A stretch of 64,000 nt of DNA from Catenuloplanes atrovinosus (GCF_031458235.1 NZ_JAVDYB010000001.1:7775001-7839000); one strand, 5' to 3'. Shown: positions 1-11,020, counted from the stretch's first letter. The notes: a model not told the origin generated them from the sequence alone. Program-made: numbers and translations.

Positions 1-324
1 CTGGGTCTGGTGCAGGCCGGCCGGGCCGCCGGCGGTGGGCGGCGGTACAGCGCCCGCGACGTGGCGCTGCTCCGCGAGGTGCAGCGCCTCAGCCAGGAGG
101 AGGGCGTCAACCTGGCGGGCATCAAGCGGATCATCGGGCTCGAGCAGGTCGCCGGTGACCTCCAGCAGGAGGTGCTGGAGCTGCGGGAGCAACTGGCCGC
201 GGCGTACCGCCGGATCGCGGAGCTGGAGTCCATGTCGGCGTACCCGCGCCGTGATCTCGTGCCGACCAGCCAGACCTCGACCGCGCTGGTGGTCTGGCGC
301 CCGCGAGAGAAGCCCAAGTCCTAG
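1..324 (+). CDS. hspR: HspR heat-shock repressor, 3' part only
   Basis: The reading frame is open from base 1, so the start lies outside the window. The visible 107 residues begin with LGLVQAGR and GGGRRYSARDV, the end of a MerR-type winged-helix domain. A helix EEGVNLAGIKRIIGLE and a coiled coil LQQEVLELREQLAAAYRRIAELE follow in outline, which is the HspR pattern. HspR represses dnaK, clpB and lon operons in actinobacteria by binding HAIR inverted repeats, with DnaK as co-repressor. It is normally the last gene of dnaK-grpE-dnaJ-hspR, so that operon should lie just upstream. A perfect HAIR element sits 3.6 kb away in front of clpB (3918-3942), which supports the call. A generic MerR regulator is the only alternative. 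Confidence 0.88.
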   Translation: MGLVQAGRAAGGGRRYSARDVALLREVQRLSQEEGVNLAGIKRIIGLEQVAGDLQQEVLELREQLAAAYRRIAELESMSAYPRRDLVPTSQTSTALVVWRPREKPKS

Positions 325-447
325 CAACAAAATACGAAATGTCGGATTCCTGCCCGGGCGGGGCGGCGAGCGGTTATGGTCACCGAGGGCGCGCGACGAC
401 GAGTCGCGAGGCCGGACGGCCTGTGACAGACGGCTCGCGGCGCCGGT

Positions 448-480
448 CCGGGCGGGGATCCACGGGGGGTCCCCGCCCGG
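448..480. terminator. Hairpin between convergent hspR and the 494-925 gene
   Basis: Eleven-base perfect arms (ccgggcgggga at 448-458 and its complement at 470-480) enclose an 11-base loop. The hairpin sits between two convergent genes and can serve both. No strong T-tract follows, as is common in high-GC actinobacteria. Confidence 0.6.
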
Positions 481-493
481 GCCCGCATATGCG

Positions 494-925
494 TCAGCCG
501 AGTCGGCGTGACTGCCGGACGAGGCCGCCCTCGCACCACTCGTGGTAGTCGAACAGCTCCGGCCGGGCCAGCAGCACCCGGGTGTTGTGCGCCCAGATCG
601 CCATCAGCTCGTCACCCTCGCTCTCCGCCTGCTCCACCATCTTGCGCAGCCGCCGCTTCGGGTGCGCCCGGAACTTCGTCCGGATGCCGTCGGCCGCGTA
701 GATGTAGAGGCAGTGCAGCGCGAACCGGCGGGCCGGGCAGGTCCGGTCCATGGCCAGCTCGAAGAGCGTGCCGACCAGCCGATCGCCGGACACGAGGAGA
801 TCCCAGTCCGCGGGCATCGACTCCAGCGGCACCGAGTCCGGCTGGTACGCCCAGGCGCGCAGCTCGGCGGCGCTGGGATCGACCGGATTCGCGAAACCCT
901 GGAACATTGACTGTTGCACGCTCAC
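494..925 (-). CDS. Conserved actinobacterial protein of unknown function
   Basis: About 143 residues if it starts at the GTG at 925, which has GGAG seven bases upstream; an in-frame ATG at 955 and another at 907 are alternatives. The protein is soluble, with no signal peptide or membrane segment. It is rich in Trp and Arg, with the stretches AWAYQPDSVPLESMP, CPARRFALHCLYIYAADG and FRAHPKRRLRKMVEQAE. It resembles conserved hypothetical proteins of Micromonosporaceae, but I recognise no domain and assign no function. It is convergent with hspR and shares a hairpin terminator with it. The 972-992 inverted repeat (ACGGTA/TACCGT) lies just upstream and could be part of its promoter. Confidence 0.7.
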   Translation of the reverse strand: MSVQQSMFQGFANPVDPSAAELRAWAYQPDSVPLESMPADWDLLVSGDRLVGTLFELAMDRTCPARRFALHCLYIYAADGIRTKFRAHPKRRLRKMVEQAESEGDELMAIWAHNTRVLLARPELFDYHEWCEGGLVRQSRRLG

Positions 926-1032
926 CCTGCGACTCCAGTCCTGCTTACACCCCACTGCTCATTGCGGCGACACGGTAACGCGCCGCTACCGTTCATCGGA
1001 ACCCGGTGGACGTGCCATTTCCGGGAATTGCG

Positions 1033-2247
1033 TTAAAGGTGGGGATCCGGGGTCTGTAGCGCGGCACGGGCCGCCACCGCGGCGGTCCGCCTGCGCAGCA
1101 TCGCCTTGAACCACTCGGTGTCCGGCAGCCGGGCCAGCATCGGGCCGGTGACGACCGTGATCAGTACGTACGCGGTGGCCAGCGACGCCAGCTGCGGCTC
1201 CACCCCGGCCGCCACCGCCAGCCCGGCGATGACGATGGAGAACTCGCCGCGCGGCATCAGCGCCAGCCCCGCCCGGAACCGGCCGGGCAGCGCGATCCCG
1301 GCCCGCTTCGCGGCGAGATAGCCGGTCAGCACCTTCGTGCTCATGGTCAGCACGGCCAGCGCCAGCGCGGGCAGCAGCACGTGCGGGATCTCGCCCGGGT
1401 GCGTGGACAGCCCGAAGAACACGAAGAACACCGCGGCGAACAGGTCGCGCAGCGGCGTGAGCAGCTGCACCGCGTGGTGAGCGACCGGGCCGGAGAGCGC
1501 GATGCCGACCAGGAACGCACCGACCGCGGCCGAGACCTGGAGCCAGTCCGCGAGCCCGGAGACCAGCAGCGTCAGGCCGAGGACGCCGAGCAGCAGCGCC
1601 TCCGCGTCGTCCGCGGAGATGAACGCGGAGATCGCGTGACCGAACCGGATCGCCACCAGCAGCACCACCACCACGGTGGCGACCGCGATGACCAGCGAGC
1701 TCGCGCCGGCCGCCAGTGACACGCCGGCCAGCACCGCGGTCAGGAACGGCAGGTAGAGCGCCATCGCCAGGTCCTCGATCACCAGGACCGAGAGGACCAC
1801 CGGCGTCTCGCGGTTACCGAGCCGGCCGAGGTCGTTGAGCACCTTGGCGATCACGCCGGACGAGGAGACCCAGGTGATGCCGGCGAGCACCAGCGCGGCC
1901 ACCCAGTCCCAGCCCATCAACAGCGCGAACGCGGCGCCCGGCACCGCGTTGAGCACCGCGTCCAGCAGGCCGGCCGGCGCGGACGCACGCAGGTTGCCGA
2001 CCAACTCGCCCGCGGAGTACTCCAGGCCGAGCATGACCAGCAGCAGGATGACGCCCATCTCGGCGCCGACCTCGATGAACTCCTCGCTGGCGGAGAGCGG
2101 CAGCAGCCCGCCGTGCCCGAAGGCGAGCCCGGCGATCAGGTAGAGCGGGATCGGTGACAGGCCGATCCGGCGCCCGAGCCGGCCGAGCAGGCCGAGGGCG
2201 AGGAGGACGGTGCCGAGTTCTATGAGGAGGATGGAGGTGTCGTGCAT
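1033..2247 (-). CDS. CPA2-family K+(Na+)/H+ antiporter, KhtU-like
   Basis: A 404-residue membrane protein with about 12 hydrophobic segments and the layout of CPA2 cation/proton antiporters. It opens with a segment containing ALGLLGRLGRRIGLSPI and has LITVVTGPML near the end. The start ATG at 2247 was chosen over an in-frame codon at 2295 because it falls 7 bases after the stop of the upstream TrkA-C-domain gene. In Bacillus, KhtU is the antiporter and KhtT its cytoplasmic nucleotide-sensing regulator, and the same gene order is seen here. The protein itself has no TrkA-N or TrkA-C tail, which fits a partner supplied in trans. The likely role is cytoplasmic pH and K+ homeostasis. The transported ion cannot be read from the sequence. 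Confidence 0.85.
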   Translation of the reverse strand: MHDTSILLIELGTVLLALGLLGRLGRRIGLSPIPLYLIAGLAFGHGGLLPLSASEEFIEVGAEMGVILLLVMLGLEYSAGELVGNLRASAPAGLLDAVLNAVPGAAFALLMGWDWVAALVLAGITWVSSSGVIAKVLNDLGRLGNRETPVVLSVLVIEDLAMALYLPFLTAVLAGVSLAAGASSLVIAVATVVVVLLVAIRFGHAISAFISADDAEALLLGVLGLTLLVSGLADWLQVSAAVGAFLVGIALSGPVAHHAVQLLTPLRDLFAAVFFVFFGLSTHPGEIPHVLLPALALAVLTMSTKVLTGYLAAKRAGIALPGRFRAGLALMPRGEFSIVIAGLAVAAGVEPQLASLATAYVLITVVTGPMLARLPDTEWFKAMLRRRTAAVAARAALQTPDPHL

Positions 2248-2254
2248 ACGCGCC

Positions 2255-2755
2255 TCAGCCGTCCGGGTCCGACTCGGCCAGGATGGCCGCGACACCGTCG
2301 AGCCCTTCCCTGGTGCCGACGACGACCACGACGTCGCCGGTCTGGAAGGCGAACGAGGGCCCGGGGGAGGCGATCACCTCTCGGTTGCGGAGGACGGCGA
2401 CGATCGACGCGCCGGTGCGGGTGCGAGCCCGGGTCTCCCCGAGCCGGCGGTGCGCCCAGGGGGAGCCGGCCGGGATGGAGATCTGCTCGGTGAGCAGCCC
2501 GGCCGCCTGCGAACGGAGGCCGGCGAGCTGACCCAGCATGAGCGAGGCGCCCAGCAGGTCGGCCAGTGCCTCGGCCTCGTCGTCGGTGAGTGGGAGCGAC
2601 GCGATGCAGGCGTCCGGATCGTCCTGGTCGTAGAGGACCAGGTCGCGCCGTCCGCTGCGATGGGAGACCACGCCGATCCGGCGGCCGGACGCCGTGACGA
2701 GGTCATGGCGCACACCTATGCCGGGGAGAGCTGTCTGTTCGACCCTTACTCGCAC
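2255..2755 (-). CDS. KhtT-like TrkA-C (RCK) regulatory subunit
   Basis: A 166-residue soluble protein. Residues 1 to about 70 form a small domain typical of KhtT/YhaU, with VEQTALPGIGVRHDLVT at its start. Residues about 85-160 form a TrkA-C/RCK domain: EQISIPAGSPWAHRRLGE, then ASIVAVLRN, then GDVVVVVGTREGL. In the Bacillus system KhtT binds cyclic di-AMP or ATP and gates the antiporter KhtU. The antiporter gene starts 7 bases after this stop, so the two are probably co-transcribed and translationally linked. It is transcribed divergently from the secreted Asp-box protein gene at 2885. Confidence 0.85.
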   Translation of the reverse strand: MRVRVEQTALPGIGVRHDLVTASGRRIGVVSHRSGRRDLVLYDQDDPDACIASLPLTDDEAEALADLLGASLMLGQLAGLRSQAAGLLTEQISIPAGSPWAHRRLGETRARTRTGASIVAVLRNREVIASPGPSFAFQTGDVVVVVGTREGLDGVAAILAESDPDG

Positions 2756-2884
2756 GACTTACACGCTACCCAACCGTTTCCTGCTGTCCGTGGACCGATC
2801 ACCTGCCCGGGAACCTCGGCGCCACCTCGGCACTCGTCCCCGTGACCGAGCGTTTCACGCCGATCACCGCGGGGAGGGTGAATC

Positions 2885-3904
2885 GTGTCCAAAAGTCGCC
2901 GGCTGTGCGCACTGCTGGTGGCCGCCGCGCTGGTGCTGTCCGCGGCCCTGACCGCCCGATCCGTGACGGACGACGAGCATCACCCGTCACGGGTACGCCG
3001 TGCGGCCGTCGGGGTCCCGCCCGGCGCCGTGCCGCGGTTGGCGTTCGTCAGTCAGGACGTCGGCTACGCGCTCTACGGCTGCGGCGGCGAGCAGTGCCCG
3101 GCCCCGCTGTTCGGCACCGTGGACGGCGGCGCGACCTGGCGACGGCTCGCGCACCCGGCCACCGGGCGGGTCTCGCTCTACGCCTCGCCGCGCGCGCTGG
3201 TGCTGTGGTGGTCCGCCCGCGATGTCTCGCTGATGTCGACGGATCGCGGCGTGACCTGGACCGAGGTCGAGCGCTCGCTGGCACCGTACCGAGGGATCAG
3301 GGGGTTCTTTCAGGCCGAGGACAGCGGCGGGCTGGTGTCGTGGCGGGACGGCCTGCCGGTACGGGTGCCGGAACGGCCGCCGCTGCCGTTCGTGAGCGCG
3401 GTCGCCACCGGCGCGGACGGCCGCGTCTGGGTGGCGTGCCTGCTGTCCGGCGGCGTGCGGGCGGCCGTCTCCGTGGACGGGGGCGAGACGTGGGCGGTCA
3501 CGCCGGTGGTGCCGCAGGGCGGCTGGCCGGTGTCGCTGAGCCTGCGGGTCTCCGCGGACGGGCGGAACGTGTGGTTGCTCGGCCACCCGTCGGACCCGGC
3601 CGCGTTTCCGCTGCTGTGGACGATGGTGGCGGGCCGGTGGCTGCCGGTGGCGGCGGCCGGTCACCCGCACGTCTTCGACTCCGCGGTGCCGGTGGCCGGT
3701 GGGCTGGTGGTGAGCGGCGCGGCCGGGTCCGGGCTGATCGCGGGTGGCCGATACCTGCCGCTGCGCGGGTGGCCGCCGAGCGACTCCGGGCTGTACCTGC
3801 TGGAGGACGGCACGGTCTTCACCCAGGCGGGCGCCGTGGGCTGGCTGGGCGTCGGCTTCGGAGTGGACCGGCGGTGGACCCGGATCGAACTCCGTCCGGC
3901 GTGA
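2885..3904 (+). CDS. Secreted Asp-box (BNR-like) beta-propeller protein
   Basis: A 339-residue protein. Residues 1-26 form a Sec signal peptide (SKSRRLCALLVAAALVLSAA) with no lipobox. The body is predicted to be beta-propeller. Asp-box-type repeats are visible: TVDGGATW (about residue 80), STDRGVTW (about 118) and SVDGGETW (about 198). Such repeats occur in sialidases, sortilins and photosystem assembly factors, but no sialidase active-site set is visible, so an enzymatic role is not claimed. The GTG start at 2885 is preceded by gggagggtg. The gene lies alone between the divergent antiporter operon and the HAIR/clpB promoter. Confidence 0.75.
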   Translation: MSKSRRLCALLVAAALVLSAALTARSVTDDEHHPSRVRRAAVGVPPGAVPRLAFVSQDVGYALYGCGGEQCPAPLFGTVDGGATWRRLAHPATGRVSLYASPRALVLWWSARDVSLMSTDRGVTWTEVERSLAPYRGIRGFFQAEDSGGLVSWRDGLPVRVPERPPLPFVSAVATGADGRVWVACLLSGGVRAAVSVDGGETWAVTPVVPQGGWPVSLSLRVSADGRNVWLLGHPSDPAAFPLLWTMVAGRWLPVAAAGHPHVFDSAVPVAGGLVVSGAAGSGLIAGGRYLPLRGWPPSDSGLYLLEDGTVFTQAGAVGWLGVGFGVDRRWTRIELRPA

Positions 3905-3917
3905 CGTGGGCAACCCA

Positions 3918-3942
3918 GAGTTGAGTGGAATAGACTCAACTC
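3918..3942 (+). promoter_or_regulatory. HAIR operator (HspR-binding inverted repeat) of clpB
   Basis: Nine-base perfect arms (GAGTTGAGT and ACTCAACTC) are separated by seven bases. This contains the HAIR core TTGAGT-N7-ACTCAA of the published consensus CTTGAGT-N7-ACTCAAG. It lies 58 bases upstream of the clpB ATG, and TAGACT inside it may overlap the -10 region. This is the expected target for the HspR at the left edge of the window. Confidence 0.92.
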
Positions 3943-4000
3943 CGGTGGTGTCATAGAACGCGGGTACACCACGCTTGAAGGTAGCCATCATGGGGAGCCG

Positions 4001-6586
<2,586 letters not shown>

Positions 6587-6610
6587 CGGAAAGATCGGAA
6601 AACGATGTCT

Positions 6611-6637
6611 GAAGGGCCGGGATTTCCCCGGCCCTTC
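6611..6637 (+). terminator. Terminator of clpB
   Basis: Perfect 11-base arms (gaagggccggg and complement) with loop atttc lie 24 bases after the clpB stop. Confidence 0.8.
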
Positions 6638-6744
6638 GCGTTGCAATCTCGACAAGGCGCTTCCGCCCAGGTCGCGGTGGGTGACACGGCTTGCTACCGT
6701 CGGCGGCCAGCGGCACGTGATCTGGCTGAGGGGGAAGCGCCGGC

Positions 6745-7368
6745 GTGAACGGTGGGAGTGCGTACTTCGTGGTCGGCGTCGGCTGCGTGCTCGTGGTCGT
6801 CGGCGTCGTGGTGCTCGCCATCGCGTGGAACAAGTCGCGGAGGCCGGCGCCCGCGCCCGCGCCGAAGGGCACCGACCCGTTCCACACCCGGGACGAGGAC
6901 GCGCTGCGCGGCGACCCGCGCACACTCGCCCCCGGCGACATCGTGGAGATCCGCGGCACCAGTTGGGCCGTGCGCGGCAGCCTGCGGCTCACCGAGGGCT
7001 CCTGGAGCTGGACCGAGCACCTGATCGACGACGCGGCCGGCGGCCAGGCCTGGCTCTCCGTGGAGGAGGACCCGGACCTTGCGGTCGTGCTCTGGCGCGA
7101 GGTGCCGGCCGTGACCGTGACACCCGGCCCGGCCACCGTCGAGCTGGACGGGCGGCGCTACACCAGCGACGAGTCCGGCCTGGCGCGCTTCACCTCCACC
7201 GGCACCACCGGCCTGGACGCGACCGGCACGGTCAGATACCACGACTACGAGGCCAAGGACGGCGCGCTGCTGTCGTTCGAGTCCTACGGCGACTCCGGCA
7301 CGTGGGAGGCCGCCCGCGGCGAGCAGCTGGTCCGTGCCGAGTTCCGGATCTACCCACAGGCGCGGTGA
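6745..7368 (+). CDS. DUF4178-domain membrane-anchored protein, first gene of a six-gene operon
   Basis: A 207-residue protein. Residues 7-28 form one membrane segment (VVGVGCVLVVVGVVVLAIAW), and a Pro/Ala linker leads to a soluble domain. That domain has the DUF4178 pattern of LAPGDIVEIRGTSWAVRGSL, then GSWSWTEHLI and later YHDYEAKDG. The function of the family is unknown. The GTG start follows gaggggga. The next ORF begins one base after its stop, and the run continues through DUF2617, DUF4247, DUF350, a lipoprotein and a spermidine synthase. A shared role in a membrane-associated polyamine process is inference from context only. Confidence 0.85.
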   Translation: MNGGSAYFVVGVGCVLVVVGVVVLAIAWNKSRRPAPAPAPKGTDPFHTRDEDALRGDPRTLAPGDIVEIRGTSWAVRGSLRLTEGSWSWTEHLIDDAAGGQAWLSVEEDPDLAVVLWREVPAVTVTPGPATVELDGRRYTSDESGLARFTSTGTTGLDATGTVRYHDYEAKDGALLSFESYGDSGTWEAARGEQLVRAEFRIYPQAR

Positions 7369-7369
7369 G

Positions 7370-7852
7370 ATGCTCGTCGACCTGACCCTGCCGTACGCGG
7401 ACACCACGGCGGCGGACCTCAGCTTCGCGCTCGGGCTGCCGGCCGCGCCCGCGCTGCACGTGCTCGACCTGCCCGAGCTCGGTCTGCAACTTCGCCTGCT
7501 CGGCGCCTCCCACCAGGTGATGATGGGAGACCTGAGCGAGACCGTGGCGTGCCTGCCGGGCCGCCGTCCCGACCTGCCCGGCGCGGTCGCGGACGAGCGG
7601 TACCGGTTCGCGGCCGAGGTGCGCCGGCTGTCGGCGGAGGAGATGACCGCCGAGGTGGGCCGGCTGCGCGCGGAGCTGTCCGGGCACCCGCACGGGCTGG
7701 TCGGCCAGTTCCCGGGCAGCCCGGACGCGATCACCGCGCTGCTGGCCTACCGGGACGGCGTTGCCGCGGTCGGCTGGCGCACCTGGCACGCCTATCCGCA
7801 GACCGGTGAGCTCGTCGAGACCACCACATCCGTACGACTGGGGGCGGTATGA
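7370..7852 (+). CDS. DUF2617 family protein
   Basis: A 160-residue soluble protein with the DUF2617 pattern: LDLPELGLQLRLLGASHQV, then ETVACLPG and a C-terminal GWRTWHAYPQTGELVETTT. The ATG at 7370 starts one base after the DUF4178 stop, and its own stop overlaps the next start as ATGA, so translational coupling is likely. The family has no established function. The gene family is typical of actinobacteria and is found in this type of operon. Confidence 0.85.
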   Translation: MLVDLTLPYADTTAADLSFALGLPAAPALHVLDLPELGLQLRLLGASHQVMMGDLSETVACLPGRRPDLPGAVADERYRFAAEVRRLSAEEMTAEVGRLRAELSGHPHGLVGQFPGSPDAITALLAYRDGVAAVGWRTWHAYPQTGELVETTTSVRLGAV

Positions 7853-8277
7853 CCAAGCACCGCAGGTGGTTCATCCTGGGAATCGCGCTGGCGCTGGTCG
7901 GCGTGCTGGTGGCCGGCGCGGCGGCGGTCTACGGCAACTTCTCGGCGCGTGGATACGTCGCCGACAAGTTCCAGCGTTCGACCGGCGACGACATCGGCGA
8001 CGAGGCGATGGCGTACACCTCGAACCGGGTGCCGACCGAGGTGGCGTCCCAGATCACCGGCGCCTGGGAGCCCGCGGACCAGGTGGTCGACGCGAGCGGC
8101 GTCTACCTGCGGTACGCGGACGACGCGATCGTCATCCTGCCCGCCGCGGTCGGCTCGCTGATCCTGGTGGAGAAGGTGGACTCGGCGTATCGCCGGCACC
8201 ACAGCCACGTCGGCAACTACTGGGGCTGGGGCCGGGGCACCAGCCTGCGCGGCGGCGGACCCGGTTCGGGCAAATGA
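7849..8277 (+). CDS. DUF4247 family protein
   Basis: A 142-residue protein with one N-terminal membrane segment or uncleaved signal (residues 7-30). The DUF4247-like stretch is GYVADKFQRS, then SQITGAWEPADQVV and LRYADDAIVILPA. The tail is rich in His, Tyr, Trp and Gly (YRRHHSHVGNYWGWGRGTS), an unusual composition that resembles surface or metal-binding tails, though no function is known. It starts at the ATGA overlap with DUF2617. Confidence 0.8.
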   Translation: MTKHRRWFILGIALALVGVLVAGAAAVYGNFSARGYVADKFQRSTGDDIGDEAMAYTSNRVPTEVASQITGAWEPADQVVDASGVYLRYADDAIVILPAAVGSLILVEKVDSAYRRHHSHVGNYWGWGRGTSLRGGGPGSGK

Positions 8278-8304
8278 CGGAAACGACTGGAAGGCGCTAG
8301 GCCG

Positions 8305-8724
8305 ATGGATCTGCTTACCGACCTGCTGGTGACGCTCACGTACGGCGTCATCGGTGTGGCCCTGATGTCCGTCGGCTACCTGCTGGTGGACATCGCTACG
8401 CCGGGCAAGCTGCACGTGCTGATCTGGGAGAACCGGAACAGCAACGCCGCGGTCCTGCTCGCGTCGAACCTGCTCGGCGTCGGCATCATCGTGGTCTCCG
8501 CGATCGTCGCCAGCCACGACGACTTCGTGCAGGGCATCATCGGCACGCTGGCGTACGGCTTCGTCGGCCTGCTGCTGATGGCCGGCGCGTTCCTGCTGCT
8601 GGACGCGGTCACACCGGGCCGGCTCGGCGAGATCCTGGTCCACCCGGAGCCGCACCCGGCCGTCTGGGTGAGCGCCACGATCCACCTCGCCACCGGGGCG
8701 ATCATCGCGGCGGCGATCAGCTGA
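8305..8724 (+). CDS. DUF350 family integral membrane protein (YjfL-like)
   Basis: A 139-residue protein with four hydrophobic segments in two related halves. Each half carries a D-x-x-TPG-(K/R)-L motif: DIATPGKLHVLIW near residue 30 and DAVTPGRLGEILV near residue 100. This internal repeat is the hallmark of DUF350. DUF350 genes are repeatedly found beside spermidine synthase, DUF4178 and PspA-type genes in bacteria. Its stop shares a base with the start of the lipoprotein gene. Confidence 0.87.
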   Translation: MDLLTDLLVTLTYGVIGVALMSVGYLLVDIATPGKLHVLIWENRNSNAAVLLASNLLGVGIIVVSAIVASHDDFVQGIIGTLAYGFVGLLLMAGAFLLLDAVTPGRLGEILVHPEPHPAVWVSATIHLATGAIIAAAIS

Positions 8725-9443
8725 TGGCCGCCACGCCGAGAACGGTTGCCCGCCTCGCGGGCGCGCTCGCGGTGCTGGCCATAGGCCTGGCCGGGTGCTC
8801 GTCGTCGGACAACGGCACCACCGTGCCGGCGCCCACCACCGAGGAGACGACGGAGACGGCCCGGGTGCTCGCCACGGCCACCGGCGTCCAGGGCATGTGC
8901 TACGGCTGGAACCTGCAGGACTCGTCGTCGTACCAGGACCAGGCCGTGAGCCGTGGCTCCAGCCTGGGCCCGGCCGTGGCGGTCGACTCGGACCCGGCGA
9001 AGTGCCGCGAGTACGTCGAGGTCGTCGCGCGGATCACCTACACCTCGTCCAGCAGCGAGTCCGACGACTCCGCGTCGCTGAGCGTGGAGTCGAACAGCCC
9101 GCGCGTGGACAAGTGGCAGCTGACCCAGCGGCTGCGGGAGATGGGCTTCACGGACGACGCGTTCATCAACGACCCGGGCTTCGTCATCATGCACGCCGCG
9201 CTGGCGCTGCCACTGATCACCGCGGAGTCCGGCGCGGCCACGCCGGTGCCGGCCACGGCCCCGTCCGCCGCGACGAACGCGCCGTCCGCGGCGCTGCCGC
9301 CGGCCGGTAACGACTTCCTGCGGGACCGGTGGGGCTTCCTGGTCGCGGCCGGTGTGCTGCTGCTGGTCGGCGCGGGTGCGATCGCGCTCGGCGCGTGGGA
9401 ACGCGGACGGGCGCCGAAGCCGACGCCGCCGGCCGCGAGCTGA
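8724..9443 (+). CDS. Putative lipoprotein with C-terminal membrane anchor
   Basis: A 239-residue protein. It has a lipoprotein signal with lipobox LAGC (Cys about residue 25), a Thr/Glu-rich linker and a small domain with two cysteines (GMCYGW and AKCREY). A Pro/Ala linker and a second membrane segment (WGFLVAAGVLLLVGAGAIALG) follow, then a basic tail. The double anchoring is unusual. No domain was recognised. Start and stop overlap both neighbours by one base, so it is an integral part of the DUF4178-to-spermidine-synthase operon. Confidence 0.75.
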   Translation: MAATPRTVARLAGALAVLAIGLAGCSSSDNGTTVPAPTTEETTETARVLATATGVQGMCYGWNLQDSSSYQDQAVSRGSSLGPAVAVDSDPAKCREYVEVVARITYTSSSSESDDSASLSVESNSPRVDKWQLTQRLREMGFTDDAFINDPGFVIMHAALALPLITAESGAATPVPATAPSAATNAPSAALPPAGNDFLRDRWGFLVAAGVLLLVGAGAIALGAWERGRAPKPTPPAAS

Positions 9444-10996
9444 TGGAGTTCGCCGGACGACCGAGGATCGCCCGGGCCGCGGTGCTCGCGGCGGTCTTCG
9501 TCTGCGCGGCCTGCGGCCTGGTCTACGAACTGGCCCTGGTCGCGCTCGGCAGCTACCTGATCGGCGACACGGTCGGCCAGGCGTCGATCGTGCTCGGCGT
9601 GATGGTCTTCGCGATGGGCGTCGGCGCGCTCGCGGCCAAGCCGTTCCAGCACCGGGCCGCGTCCGCGTTCGCAGCGATCGAGCTGCTGCTGGCGCTGCTC
9701 GGCGGCCTGTCCGTGCTCGGGCTCTACGCCGCGTTCGCCTGGCTCGACCTCTACGCGCCCGCGCTGATCGGCACCGCGTTCGTGCTCGGCGTGCTGATCG
9801 GCGCGGAGATCCCGCTGCTCATGGTGCTGCTGCAACGCATCCGGGAGCAGGCGGCGGGCAGCGCGGTGGCGGACCTGTTCGCGGCCGACTACGTGGGCGC
9901 GCTGCTCGGCGGGCTGGCGTTCCCGTTCCTGCTGCTGCCGGTCTTCGGCCAGCTGCGCGGCGCGCTGGTGGTCGGCGCGGTCAACGCGGTGGCCGGCGTG
10001 CTGCTCGTCTTCACGGTCTTCCGCAAGGCGATGAGCCGGCGGGCCAGGATCGGGCTCGGCGCCGGCTCCGCGGTGGTCGCGCTCACCCTGGGGTACGCGT
10101 ACGCGGTCGCGCACGACTTCGAGGTGACCGCGCGGCAGGAGCTCTACCGCGACCCGATCGTGCACGCGGAACGCAGCCGCTACCAGGAGATCGTGCTGAC
10201 CGAGTCCGCGCCGATCGTCTCCGGCGGCGTCTCCGACATGCGCCTCTACCTCAACGGCGACCTCCAGTTCAGCTCGGTCGACGAGTACCGCTACCACGAG
10301 GCGCTGGTCCATCCGGTGCTGGCCGGCGTGCGCGGCGACGTGCTGGTGCTCGGCGGCGGTGACGGGCTGGCGCTGCGCGAGGTGCTGCGGTACCCGGCCG
10401 TCAGCTCCGCCACGCTGGTCGAACTGGACCCGGCCGTGGTGGACCTGGCGCGGACCCGGCCGGAGATCCGCGCGCTCAACGGCGACGCCTTCGAGGACCC
10501 GCGGGTACGGCTGGTCGAGGCGGACGCGTTCGCCTGGCTGCGCTCCGCCGCCACCCGGTACGACGCGGTGATCGTGGACATGCCCGACCCGGACGAGACC
10601 GCGACCGCGAAGCTCTACTCCGTCGAGTTCTACACGCTGGTCCGCAACGTGCTGGCCGAGGGCGCGCGGATGGTGGTGCAGGCCGGCTCGCCGTACTTCG
10701 CGCCGAAGTCGTACTGGTGCATCGAGGCCACGATCCGCGCGGCCGGGTTCGGCACCACGCCGTACCACGTGGACGTGCCGTCCTTCGGGGACTGGGGCTT
10801 CGTGCTGGCCGCGCCGGGCGGACCCGGCCCGTCCCTGCGCACCGAGCCGCCCGCCACGCCGCGCTTCCTCTCGCCGTCCGTGCTGGCCGCCGCCGCGGTC
10901 TTCCCGCCCGACCGCGGCCCGGTGGACGTGGAGATCTCCACGCTCCTCTCGCCGCACGTGCTGGAGTATGTACGCAGTGAATGGCGCAGTTACTAA
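9443..10996 (+). CDS. Membrane-fused spermidine synthase (polyamine aminopropyltransferase)
   Basis: A 517-residue protein. Residues 1 to about 215 form six or seven membrane segments, and residues about 230-500 a spermidine synthase fold. That domain has YQEIVL, then LYLNGDLQFSSVDEYRYHE, the SAM-pocket motif VLVLGGGDGLALREVL and VIVDMPDPD. These match the catalytic architecture that transfers aminopropyl groups from decarboxylated SAM to putrescine. Because the domain is membrane-linked and follows DUF350 and DUF4178 genes, the true acceptor could be something other than free putrescine (inference). It is the last gene of the operon and overlaps the lipoprotein stop as TGATG. Confidence 0.88.
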   Translation: MEFAGRPRIARAAVLAAVFVCAACGLVYELALVALGSYLIGDTVGQASIVLGVMVFAMGVGALAAKPFQHRAASAFAAIELLLALLGGLSVLGLYAAFAWLDLYAPALIGTAFVLGVLIGAEIPLLMVLLQRIREQAAGSAVADLFAADYVGALLGGLAFPFLLLPVFGQLRGALVVGAVNAVAGVLLVFTVFRKAMSRRARIGLGAGSAVVALTLGYAYAVAHDFEVTARQELYRDPIVHAERSRYQEIVLTESAPIVSGGVSDMRLYLNGDLQFSSVDEYRYHEALVHPVLAGVRGDVLVLGGGDGLALREVLRYPAVSSATLVELDPAVVDLARTRPEIRALNGDAFEDPRVRLVEADAFAWLRSAATRYDAVIVDMPDPDETATAKLYSVEFYTLVRNVLAEGARMVVQAGSPYFAPKSYWCIEATIRAAGFGTTPYHVDVPSFGDWGFVLAAPGGPGPSLRTEPPATPRFLSPSVLAAAAVFPPDRGPVDVEISTLLSPHVLEYVRSEWRSY

Positions 10997-11020
10997 TCTG
11001 AACGTGTAGAGGGGAGCGTC

